Shown: piece by piece, positions 11,200 through 18,084 of the stretch | How positions within the stretch are numbered: the first letter of the stretch is position 1 | Layout of the letters: each line of letters opens with the position of its first letter | DNA from: Actinomycetes bacterium | Lineage (GTDB): Bacteria > Actinomycetota > Acidimicrobiia > Acidimicrobiales > Ilumatobacteraceae | NCBI GenBank assembly: GCA_025359865.1 | Contig: JANYDH010000141.1 | Coordinates: 1 to 53,987, forward strand | Direction: 5' to 3' | DNA: 53,987 nt | Program-made: the position numbers and the translations under genes | The notes under the pieces: model-generated | Databases searched by the model: none | What the model was told of the DNA's origin: nothing | What the model saw: only the letters and a program-made list of their open reading frames with translations

Positions 11200-11679
11200 G
11201 TGCAACTTGCAATCAACGTTCTGAAATGGCCCGGCATGAACGTCGCGTTCATCTTCTCGTTCGTGCTCTCCAACGTGCTCGCCTTTGCCGCCATCCCGTA
11301 CGCCAAGCGCAGGCCCAAGGGCACGGCCACCACCTGGGGTGAAGCGATGCTCGCATCGGTGTACGTCTTCGGCACGTTCTTCATCGCATTCGGCGTGGTG
11401 CCGCACCAGTTCATCGATCACGCTGACAAGAACCTGCATTGGAACAAGGCCAAGATCCTGTACGGCCCGTTCGGCATCTTGAAGCCCACTGCGCTCGGGG
11501 GCAGCTTTCCGATGACCATCCCCTACGAGGCCGTTCGCGACATCGTGGTGGTACTCCTCCACGTCTACTACTTCGCTCTCGTGATGTTCTTGTGGAGCTA
11601 CTGGCAAAAGCGCGGAACGAAGAAGACCTCTGAGGTGGCAATGAGCACCTACGGCCGCCCCCTGGTGAAGCAGGCATAG
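11200..11679 (+). CDS. Three-helix membrane protein of the bc operon
   Basis: A 159-residue protein of unknown function and the first gene of the respiratory operon. The GTG start at 11200 has a strong ribosome site. Three hydrophobic helices are visible: MNVAFIFSFVLSNVLAFAAI, LASVYVFGTFFIAFGVV and DIVVVLLHVYYFALVMFLW. Between the second and third is a loop with several His and Lys residues (HQFIDHADKNLHWNK). It carries no cofactor motif that I recognise. Its position three bases before the ferredoxin-like gene suggests a structural subunit that may anchor that protein to the membrane complex. Confidence 0.8.
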   Translation: MQLAINVLKWPGMNVAFIFSFVLSNVLAFAAIPYAKRRPKGTATTWGEAMLASVYVFGTFFIAFGVVPHQFIDHADKNLHWNKAKILYGPFGILKPTALGGSFPMTIPYEAVRDIVVVLLHVYYFALVMFLWSYWQKRGTKKTSEVAMSTYGRPLVKQA

Positions 11680-11682
11680 CCG

Positions 11683-12096
11683 ATGGCTCGTACCGACGCG
11701 AACCCCCCGATGATGCCGTTCACCGACGAGTATCAACTCGTCGAGGTCGATGCCGACTACCTGTCCAAGGCGGTCAAGCCCAAGCAGTTCATCCACATCG
11801 ACCAGACCGAGTGCATCATGTGCGAAGGCTGCGTCGATATCTGCCCGTGGAAATGCATCCACATGGTCTCTACCGAGGCGATCGTTCGAGCCGACGGCAC
11901 CGAGCAGCCAGGTGCCGACCCCAGCGATCACGTTCTCTTCATCATCGACGACGACATCTGCACCCGGTGTGCATTGTGCGTCGATCGCTGCCCTACGGGT
12001 GTCATCATCTTGGGCAAGGTCGGCTCGCCGGATTCCTCCGGCGACTACCACGCCCGTACCAACAACCACGGCTACGGCTACGGCATGCGGCTGTAA
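11683..12096 (+). CDS. Ferredoxin-like 2[4Fe-4S] subunit encoded in the bc operon
   Basis: A 137-residue protein with two full [4Fe-4S] motifs, CIMCEGCVDICPWKC and, about 40 residues later, CTRCALCVDRCP. It has no signal peptide or membrane helix, so it should be cytoplasmic. The sequence around the first motif resembles NuoI, but the protein lacks the NuoI N-terminus and C-terminus. It sits between a three-helix membrane protein and cytochrome b6. Canonical bc1 and b6f complexes have no such subunit. I infer that it either brings low-potential electrons to the quinone pool at this complex or serves as a soluble carrier for complex I. Confidence 0.9.
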   Translation: MARTDANPPMMPFTDEYQLVEVDADYLSKAVKPKQFIHIDQTECIMCEGCVDICPWKCIHMVSTEAIVRADGTEQPGADPSDHVLFIIDDDICTRCALCVDRCPTGVIILGKVGSPDSSGDYHARTNNHGYGYGMRL

Positions 12097-12108
12097 AGGA
12101 ACATTCCA

Positions 12109-12894
12109 GTGGCAAAGATCATCGACGAGACACCGCGCCCCACAGCGAAGGACCGCATCACTAAGACGGTCAACGATGTGCAGGGCAGCCAGGTCTGGAC
12201 CAGCATCTTCCGACCGGGCTCAATCTTCCGTAAGGGGTACACCGACAGCCCGCGCAACCGCAGTTACGTGGTGATGAACTCGGTGCTGTACCACCTGCAT
12301 CCGGTCAAGGTGAAGCGCCACGCAGTCAAGGTCAGCTACACGCTGTGCCTGGGGGGGCTCAGTTTCTTTCTGTTCATCCTGCTCACCGTGACCGGCATTT
12401 TCTTGATGTTCTTCTATCGGCCCACCGATGTCGCAGCGTGGAACGACATCTCCAACTTGCAGACGTCGGTCACGTTCGGCTTACTTGTGCGCAACATGCA
12501 CCGCTGGGGCGCTCACCTCATGGTGCTCAGTGTGTTCTTGCACATGGCACGCGTTTTTTATCACGGTGCCTACAAGTCGCCACGCGAGTTCAACTGGGTG
12601 ATCGGTGTGGTGCTGTTGATGCTCACCTTGCTGCTCAGCTTCACCGGGTACCTGTTGCCGTGGGATCAGTTGGCGTTGTGGGCCGTCACCGTGGGTACCA
12701 ACATGATGGGGTACACCCCGGTGTTCGGTACACAGGTCAGATTCGTGCTGCTGGGCGGCAAAGAGATCGGTTCCGAAACATTGCTGCGGTGGTATGTACT
12801 GCACGTGTTGCTGCTCCCGTTCGTCATCGTGATCTTCATGGCGATCCACTTCTGGCGGGTCCGTAAAGACGGCGGAATCTCGGGGCCACTGTGA
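12109..12894 (+). CDS. Cytochrome b6-type subunit (N-terminal half of cytochrome b)
   Basis: The 261-residue dihaem core of a quinol:cytochrome c reductase. The GTG start at 12109 follows AAAGGA. Haem b ligands are visible as H-x13-H (in MHRW and FLHMAR) and H-x14-H (in VLHV and AIHFW). The protein has four helices and ends in GISGPL, exactly like plant and cyanobacterial cytochrome b6. Cys80, in TLCLGG, aligns with the b6 cysteine that covalently holds the extra haem c_n. The C-terminal half is encoded separately downstream, as in b6f and Firmicutes complexes. It probably oxidises menaquinol in the cytoplasmic membrane. Confidence 0.93.
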   Translation: MAKIIDETPRPTAKDRITKTVNDVQGSQVWTSIFRPGSIFRKGYTDSPRNRSYVVMNSVLYHLHPVKVKRHAVKVSYTLCLGGLSFFLFILLTVTGIFLMFFYRPTDVAAWNDISNLQTSVTFGLLVRNMHRWGAHLMVLSVFLHMARVFYHGAYKSPREFNWVIGVVLLMLTLLLSFTGYLLPWDQLALWAVTVGTNMMGYTPVFGTQVRFVLLGGKEIGSETLLRWYVLHVLLLPFVIVIFMAIHFWRVRKDGGISGPL

Positions 12895-12962
12895 TGTCAA
12901 CGACGGTGACTCCAACGACGGTGACTCCAACGACGGTGAGTTTGAAAGGGAGCGATGCATGA
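12894..12962 (+). CDS. Candidate 22-codon micro-ORF between the cytochrome b halves
   Basis: ATG at 12894 overlaps the upstream stop as TGATG, and its own TGA overlaps the ATG of the next gene as ATGA. The frame is open through the three 15-bp repeats and would give a 22-residue peptide, MSTTVTPTTVTPTTVS and six more residues. The tight overlaps at both ends match the other junctions of this operon and suggest translational coupling. It may be translated mainly to carry ribosomes to the next gene. Chance remains possible, because the gap is short and a repeat of 15 bp preserves frame. Confidence 0.4.
   Translation: MSTTVTPTTVTPTTVSLKGSDA
12896..12940. repeat. Three 15-bp tandem repeats
   Basis: The unit TCCAACGACGGTGAC is repeated three times with minor changes (12896-12910, 12911-12925, 12926-12940), between the cytochrome b6 stop and the ribosome site of the next gene. 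Confidence 0.9.
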
Positions 12963-13726
12963 CTGAGATCCCCGAGCACCTGCTCAAGCGGGCCCAGGCG
13001 GCGCGAGAAAAGGCTGCAGCCGACGTGCCGAGTGAGGTACCGGCTGCTGCGGCCGCCAGCGAACCGGCTGCCGATCCCCGGATCCCTGCACATCTCCTCG
13101 AGCGCAGCAAGGCTGCGAAGTCGAAGGCCTCGGGCGAAAGTTCGGGTGCCGTTGCCCTGCAGGAAAAAGTCGCCAGCGTGGTCGCGGCCGCTCCAACAGG
13201 AGGCGGGCTCCCGGTCGGTGCTGGCCCAGGGGGCCACACTCAGCGGCTCCTCACGGTGATCAAGAGCGGCTCGATCCAAGATGTGAAAGCCACACCCGTC
13301 GACAAAGTACATACGTGGCCGCACCTGTTGGCCGCCGAGTTCGTCGCCGCACTGGCGTGTACCGCTTTCACGTTCTTCTTTTCGATATTCGTCAACGCAC
13401 CGCTGTTGCAGTTGGCCAACATCAACCGCACACCGAACCCGTCGAAAGCCCCGTGGTACTTCCTGGGTCTGCAGGAACTGCTGACGATGTTCCACCCAAT
13501 GGTCGCAGGCGTCACCATTCCGGGCGTCGGGATGATCATTCTGATTTTTGCGCCGTTCATCGACAAGAACCCGTCGAACAAGCCCGAGGATCGCAAGTTC
13601 GCCATCTCGATCATGACCGTCCACATCATGTTCTGGGCGGTCCTCGTGATCATCGGTTCGTTCTTCCGTGGGCCGGGCTTCAACTTCGTGCTGCCATGGC
13701 GCGACGGCCTCTTCTTCGACCTATGA
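12959..13726 (+). CDS. Subunit IV-like C-terminal half of cytochrome b with an IPEHLL leader domain
   Basis: A 255-residue protein. The first 120 residues are a soluble Ala-rich region with two copies of a short motif: TEIPEHLLKRAQ at 2-13 and RIPAHLLERSKAAKSKASG at 41-59. A helix (LLAAEFVAALACTAFTFFF) and three more hydrophobic segments follow, as in b6f subunit IV. The quinol-oxidation-site motif reads APWY (SKAPWYFLGLQELL) rather than PEWY, so the usual glutamate is missing. The ATG at 12959 has GAAAGGGAG upstream. It pairs with the cytochrome b6 gene just before it. The role of the leader is unknown; the divergent cytochrome c has the same motif. Confidence 0.9.
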   Translation: MTEIPEHLLKRAQAAREKAAADVPSEVPAAAAASEPAADPRIPAHLLERSKAAKSKASGESSGAVALQEKVASVVAAAPTGGGLPVGAGPGGHTQRLLTVIKSGSIQDVKATPVDKVHTWPHLLAAEFVAALACTAFTFFFSIFVNAPLLQLANINRTPNPSKAPWYFLGLQELLTMFHPMVAGVTIPGVGMIILIFAPFIDKNPSNKPEDRKFAISIMTVHIMFWAVLVIIGSFFRGPGFNFVLPWRDGLFFDL

Positions 13727-13733
13727 GGATCCA

Positions 13734-14585
13734 ATGAGTGCAGCAGTCGTCATCGTCATCGTCGTCGCGGCAGCTGTGGTGCTGGGCGCGATCGGCTTCA
13801 TCACCGCGGCCAAGCGCAGCGATGTTCGCGGTGCCGGCGCATTGAGCCGCGAGACTCGCCACCGCGACAAGGACTCAGCGGTCGACCTTCCTGCCGCAGC
13901 AACCGGCCGCCAGGTCGAGCGTGCCGCGGCCGAAGCTCGTTCAGCATCGCTCGTCAAAGTCGATGCGCGACCCCCGGTGCTGTGGGTTCCCCCCGATCCC
14001 GAAGCCATCGGAGTCAGCCGTCGCCAGTTCTTCAATCGGGCCACGATCGGGCTCATGGGCCTCAGCATCACCACGTTTGCTGCCGCCAGTTTCGTAGCCT
14101 TCCTGTGGCCCGTCGCTAAGGGCGGATTCGGTGGAAAAGTCGGTCTCGGCAAGCACGACGAGATCGTCCAGAGCATCCGCAGCAGCGGCGGCTTCTTCTA
14201 CTCGTCCGAGGCCCGGTCGTGGATCACCGAGTATCCGGCCGACGCACTCCCGAAGGCCAAGGGCATCTACCAGACAGCGATCGTGACGGGGATGGAAAGT
14301 GGGCTCGTCGCCCTCTATCAGAAGTGCCCGCACCTCGGCTGCCGGGTACCAGAATGCAAGAGCAGCCAATGGTTCGAGTGCCCATGTCATGGCTCGCAGT
14401 ACAACCGAGTTGGCGAAAAAAAGGCCGGACCTGCGCCACGCGGCATGGACCGGTTTGCGCTCAGCATCTCGGCCGGTGGTGACGTGGTGGTCGATACCGG
14501 CACGCCGTTCACCGGACCGGCGATCGGTACCAACACAACAGGGCAGGAGGCGGAAGGTCCGCACTGCATCACGGGAGGCCACTAG
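13734..14585 (+). CDS. Rieske iron-sulfur protein of the bc complex
   Basis: A 283-residue protein that carries electrons from menaquinol to cytochrome c. The [2Fe-2S] motifs are CPHLGC at 198-203 and CPCHG at 216-220. A twin-arginine signal, SRRQFFNRA with Arg96-Arg97, precedes a hydrophobic helix, so the folded Rieske domain should be exported by Tat. An extra N-terminal helix (VVIVIVVAAAVVLGAIGF) and a charged linker precede this, as in actinobacterial QcrA-type proteins with additional helices. The ATG at 13734 follows GAGGA. An extra cysteine pair between the two motifs (CRVPEC) is worth noting. The gene lies seven bases after the subunit IV-like gene. Confidence 0.94.
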   Translation: MSAAVVIVIVVAAAVVLGAIGFITAAKRSDVRGAGALSRETRHRDKDSAVDLPAAATGRQVERAAAEARSASLVKVDARPPVLWVPPDPEAIGVSRRQFFNRATIGLMGLSITTFAAASFVAFLWPVAKGGFGGKVGLGKHDEIVQSIRSSGGFFYSSEARSWITEYPADALPKAKGIYQTAIVTGMESGLVALYQKCPHLGCRVPECKSSQWFECPCHGSQYNRVGEKKAGPAPRGMDRFALSISAGGDVVVDTGTPFTGPAIGTNTTGQEAEGPHCITGGH

Positions 14586-14588
14586 TTC

Positions 14589-15671
14589 ATGTTCGCACTC
14601 GCTACCACCGCGATCGCATGGGTGATCTTTGTCGTCACGTTGATTGGCTGGATCGTCTACTACTTCGCGAACCGCAACTCGGCACGCAACGAACTCGGTT
14701 CCGAGATCGAACTCGCCGCTAACCGTACGCCGTACTACGACGACGAAATTCTCGAAGGCAAGCGCCTCGAGCGGGTCCAGTTCATCGGCTTGTTGTTCTT
14801 GGTGTCGATCACCATCGGTCTCCCGTTGTACTGGGTCTTCGAACCCAGCCGGATGGCCGGAGCCACAACCGACCAGCACGACAAGTTCGTCAATTACGGC
14901 AAGGCTCTGTTCGCAACCACCGCCGAGGGCGGCTTCAACTGTGCCGGCTGTCATGGTGCCAGCGGCGGTGGTGGTCAGGCTGCCTACACGATCACCGACG
15001 CCAAGACCCGTGAGATCAAAGCGGTCAACTGGAACGCACCTGCGGTCAACTCGGTCTTCTACCGTTACGACGAGAGCGAGGTGAGATTCATCCTCGTCTA
15101 TGGCCGCCCGTTCTCGCCGATGTCGCCGTGGGGCCTCGCCGGAGGCGGGCCGATGAACGATCAACAGATCCAAACCCTGATCGAATACCTAAAGAGTCTT
15201 CAGATCACGCGGGTTGGGTGCGCACCGAATGAAACGGATCCCAAGACCTGTCCCACCGGCATCCTGCCCGATACGGAACAGAAACGAATTTCCGATGCAG
15301 CGGGCCTCGCTGCCCAGAAACTGGTCGATGCCGGCAGGTATGCCACTACCGGCGCGGCGATGGGCGAGGCGTTGTTCAACCTGAATATCAACAGTGGTGC
15401 CTATTCGTGCGCCCGGTGCCACACTACTGGTTGGAGTTGGGGCGATCCCGGCGTGCCCGGGCAGGGCGCATTCGGGTGGAACCTCACCGGCGGATCAACC
15501 GCCGCACACTTCCCCGTGCAGCAGGATCAGATCAACTTCATCAAGGCCGGATCGGAAAACGGCAAGAAGTATGGCCTCCAGGGTCAGGGAAGCGGGCGGA
15601 TGCCCGGGTTTGGGAATCTGCTCACTGACGAGCAGATCAAGTCCATCGTCGAATACACGCGGAGTCTGTAG
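14589..15671 (+). CDS. Dihaem cytochrome c with two N-terminal membrane helices
   Basis: A 360-residue protein with two haem c sites, CAGCH at 118-122 and CARCH at 274-278. Two transmembrane helices at the N-terminus (about residues 5-26 and 63-84) form a hairpin, so both haem domains face outside. This is probably the cytochrome c1-equivalent of the complex, similar in plan to actinobacterial dihaem QcrC but with the anchor at the N-terminus as a hairpin. A Cys pair in the linker (GCAPNETDPKTC) may form a disulfide. The start is ATG 14589, three bases after the Rieske stop. The next gene overlaps its stop by one base. Confidence 0.9.
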   Translation: MFALATTAIAWVIFVVTLIGWIVYYFANRNSARNELGSEIELAANRTPYYDDEILEGKRLERVQFIGLLFLVSITIGLPLYWVFEPSRMAGATTDQHDKFVNYGKALFATTAEGGFNCAGCHGASGGGGQAAYTITDAKTREIKAVNWNAPAVNSVFYRYDESEVRFILVYGRPFSPMSPWGLAGGGPMNDQQIQTLIEYLKSLQITRVGCAPNETDPKTCPTGILPDTEQKRISDAAGLAAQKLVDAGRYATTGAAMGEALFNLNINSGAYSCARCHTTGWSWGDPGVPGQGAFGWNLTGGSTAAHFPVQQDQINFIKAGSENGKKYGLQGQGSGRMPGFGNLLTDEQIKSIVEYTRSL

Positions 15672-16489
15672 TGAGCATCCTCGCCATTGGTTGGCAGCCA
15701 GAACTACGCGGCATTCTCACGGTCATCATCGTGGTGACCGTGCTGTGCGGTAGCACCTATCTCGTCCTTGCCACCAACCTGGGCGCGCGACTCGGTTTCC
15801 TAGTCACGTTCTCGGCCCTTGCTGGCTGGTTCTTCGTGATGGGGGCAATCTGGTGGTCGTACGGCATCGGTCTGAAGGGACCGGAATCCACATGGAATTC
15901 CATAGCCGGACGAACGGTGCTGGAGGATGCCGCGGCGCTCAATCAGTCGGGAGCGCTCGACGCGCCGATCATGGTCGACCGATCAACGTCATTCACCGAG
16001 CAGGCGCACGTCATCCAGGGACAGTTCGTCAACGAAGGCTGGAAGCAGCTGCCCGACTCCGCCCCCACGTTCGGGCAGGCCGGATCGTCGGCAGCCGGGT
16101 TCTTGGAGGGCACTGGTTCATTTGCGGCTGGCGAGTTCAAGGTGGTCAACGTGTTCGACAAGGGCGGCGAGCGCTACCCGCGCTACGCCGACGGCAAGCT
16201 CGACTTCCTTGCGTTCTGGCACAAACCGCACTACGTGCTCGTCGAGGTTGCACCGCTGCTGGCGCAACGCTCCGAGCCGGGTCGTGCGCCCGCCGCGGCA
16301 CGTATCGACGAGAGCCGTCCACATGCGTACGTATACATGATTCGTGACATGGGTGCCAAGCGCGAACCGGCGGCGTTCATCACCGGTGGCTCATTGTTGC
16401 TGTTCCTGTCGTGCTGTTGGTTGCTCCATCGACGTGACAAGCGGGTCATGTTCAACCGCAGCCAACTCGCTCTGCCGGCCAAGGCCTGA
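15671..16489 (+). CDS. Membrane protein of the bc operon, unknown function
   Basis: A 272-residue protein. The GTG at 15671 overlaps the preceding TAG by one base. Two N-terminal helices (ILTVIIVVTVLCGSTYLVLA and GFLVTFSALAGWFFVMGAIWW) are followed by about 170 exported residues without cofactor motifs, then one helix (FITGGSLLLFLSCCWLL) and a short basic tail. I do not recognise the family. Its place as the last bc gene, two bases before nuoA, suggests an accessory subunit or assembly factor of the bc complex or of a bc-complex I assembly. Confidence 0.78.
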   Translation: MSILAIGWQPELRGILTVIIVVTVLCGSTYLVLATNLGARLGFLVTFSALAGWFFVMGAIWWSYGIGLKGPESTWNSIAGRTVLEDAAALNQSGALDAPIMVDRSTSFTEQAHVIQGQFVNEGWKQLPDSAPTFGQAGSSAAGFLEGTGSFAAGEFKVVNVFDKGGERYPRYADGKLDFLAFWHKPHYVLVEVAPLLAQRSEPGRAPAAARIDESRPHAYVYMIRDMGAKREPAAFITGGSLLLFLSCCWLLHRRDKRVMFNRSQLALPAKA

Positions 16490-16491
16490 GC

Positions 16492-16953
16492 ATGGGGCAA
16501 TATCTTCCGGTCGTCGCGTTGCTGGTGCTTGCTAGTCTTTTCGGCGCGGTCAGTTTCTTCGCGTCGAGACTGCTGGCGCCGCGTCGGCCATCGTCGGCGA
16601 AGGAGGCTCCGTACGAGTGTGGCATCGTGCCGAGCCGTGAGCCGCCCGAGCGGTTCCCCGTCACGTTCTACGTCGTGGCGATGCTGTTCATTATGTTCGA
16701 CATCGAGATCATTTTCATCTACCCGTACGCAGTCGATCGCCGGTTTCTGGGCAGTTACGCATTTTGGGAGATGATCGCGTTCAGCGCAGTGTTCTTCCTC
16801 GCCTTCGTGTACGTCGTGGCCCGAGGCGCGCTCGATTGGGGTCCAGTACAGCGTGCCCGCCGTCTCGACCCCGTGGTCTCGGCTGACCGCACGGCAACAA
16901 GCACCATCCGTCGGGTGGGTACCGAGGGCCGGATCGAAGAAGAGGCTGCCTGA
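16492..16953 (+). CDS. nuoA: NADH-quinone oxidoreductase subunit A (copy 1)
   Basis: A small membrane subunit at the junction of the two arms of complex I, with three helices and 153 residues. The conserved YECG motif and the [12 protein letters not shown] segment are present. It has a longer charged C-terminal tail than usual (from about residue 120). The ATG at 16492 lies two bases after the last bc gene, so the bc and nuo genes look like one operon. It overlaps nuoB as TGATG. Confidence 0.95.
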   Translation: MGQYLPVVALLVLASLFGAVSFFASRLLAPRRPSSAKEAPYECGIVPSREPPERFPVTFYVVAMLFIMFDIEIIFIYPYAVDRRFLGSYAFWEMIAFSAVFFLAFVYVVARGALDWGPVQRARRLDPVVSADRTATSTIRRVGTEGRIEEEAA

Positions 16954-17540
16954 TGGGAATCGTGCAGGATGTCAAAGATCACGGTCTCGGTGGGCTCGAT
17001 CACAACTTCATCACGGGCAAGGTGGAAGACCTGATCAACTGGTCGCGCAGCCGCAGTAGCTGGCCAGCCTCATTCGGCTTGGCGTGCTGCGCAATCGAGA
17101 TGATGGCCACGGGTGCGGCGCACTACGACATCAGTCGCTTCGGGATGGAGGTCTTTCGGGCTTCGCCGCGCCAAGCCGACATCATGATCGTTGCAGGACG
17201 GGTGAGCCAGAAGATGGCCCCGGTACTGCGTCAGGTGTACGACCAGATGATGGAACCGAAGTGGGTCATCTCGATGGGCGTGTGCGCCAGTAGTGGCGGC
17301 ATGTTCAACAACTACGCGATCGTGCAAGGTGTTGATCAGATCGTGCCCGTCGACGTGTACGCGCCAGGGTGTCCGCCCACGCCCGAGACGCTGATCCATG
17401 CGATCGAAACGCTCCACGGCCTGATCGAGACCGGTGAGATCACCCGCCGCCGTCGCCAGACCGGTGTTGGTGCCAACGTGCACGTCACCGAGATTCCCGC
17501 TACACCGGCATCGGTGCCGGTGCTGCTCGCCGTCCGATGA
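16953..17540 (+). CDS. nuoB: NADH-quinone oxidoreductase subunit B (copy 1)
   Basis: A 195-residue peripheral-arm subunit that holds cluster N2, the electron donor to quinone. The tandem cysteines in GLACCAIEM and the later cysteines in [10 protein letters not shown] and APGCPPTPE are all present. The length is typical, with a short C-terminal extension. Translation is coupled to nuoA through a one-base overlap. Confidence 0.97.
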   Translation: MGIVQDVKDHGLGGLDHNFITGKVEDLINWSRSRSSWPASFGLACCAIEMMATGAAHYDISRFGMEVFRASPRQADIMIVAGRVSQKMAPVLRQVYDQMMEPKWVISMGVCASSGGMFNNYAIVQGVDQIVPVDVYAPGCPPTPETLIHAIETLHGLIETGEITRRRRQTGVGANVHVTEIPATPASVPVLLAVR

Positions 17541-17574
17541 TCAGTTCCGACGAGAACAGGTGCGAGGAGACGTC

Positions 17575-18084
17575 ATGAGCGAATCCGAACTGCATGGCTG
17601 CCCAGTGGTCGACCGCCTCGGTCAACAGGTGCTGTTCGCCCCGCGAGCCAGATACCAGAGCGTGATCAAGTCGTTGCTGGCCGACGGGTACGAAATGTGC
17701 ATCGATCTCACTGCCGTCGACTACCTCATCCATCCGGGTCGCTCGCTACCCGCCGGCGTTCAGCCTGAGCGGTTCGAGGTTGTCATCAACTTGTTGTCGA
17801 TCGCCGCACGGGCCCGGTTGCGTGTTCGCGTGCAGGTTCCCGAAGCCGACTCCGCCATAGCTACGTTGTTCGATCTGTATCCGGGTACCGAGGCAATGGA
17901 GCGAGAGGTCTACGACATGTTCGGCATCGTGTTCACCGACCATCCTGATCTCACACGGATTCTGATGCCGGAAGATTGGGATGGCCATCCGCTGCGCAAG
18001 GACTACGAGATCGGTCGCATACCCGTGCAGTTCACAGTTGCGCAGGCATCAGCTGCGCAAGCAACGCTGGGGGCGACACCGTGA
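17575..18084 (+). CDS. nuoC: NADH-quinone oxidoreductase subunit C (copy 1)
   Basis: A 169-residue 30-kDa subunit of the quinone-reducing module, with the signature motifs EREVYDMFGI and GHPLRKDYE. I chose ATG 17575 because GAGGAGA lies just upstream. The 34-base gap after nuoB is one of the larger gaps in this operon. The stop overlaps the GTG of nuoD as GTGA. Confidence 0.95.
   Translation: MSESELHGCPVVDRLGQQVLFAPRARYQSVIKSLLADGYEMCIDLTAVDYLIHPGRSLPAGVQPERFEVVINLLSIAARARLRVRVQVPEADSAIATLFDLYPGTEAMEREVYDMFGIVFTDHPDLTRILMPEDWDGHPLRKDYEIGRIPVQFTVAQASAAQATLGATP

Noticed and set aside
11683-12096. A third NuoI copy
   Set aside because: It shares the two cluster motifs, but it lacks the NuoI ends, and both nuo operons already have their own nuoI.
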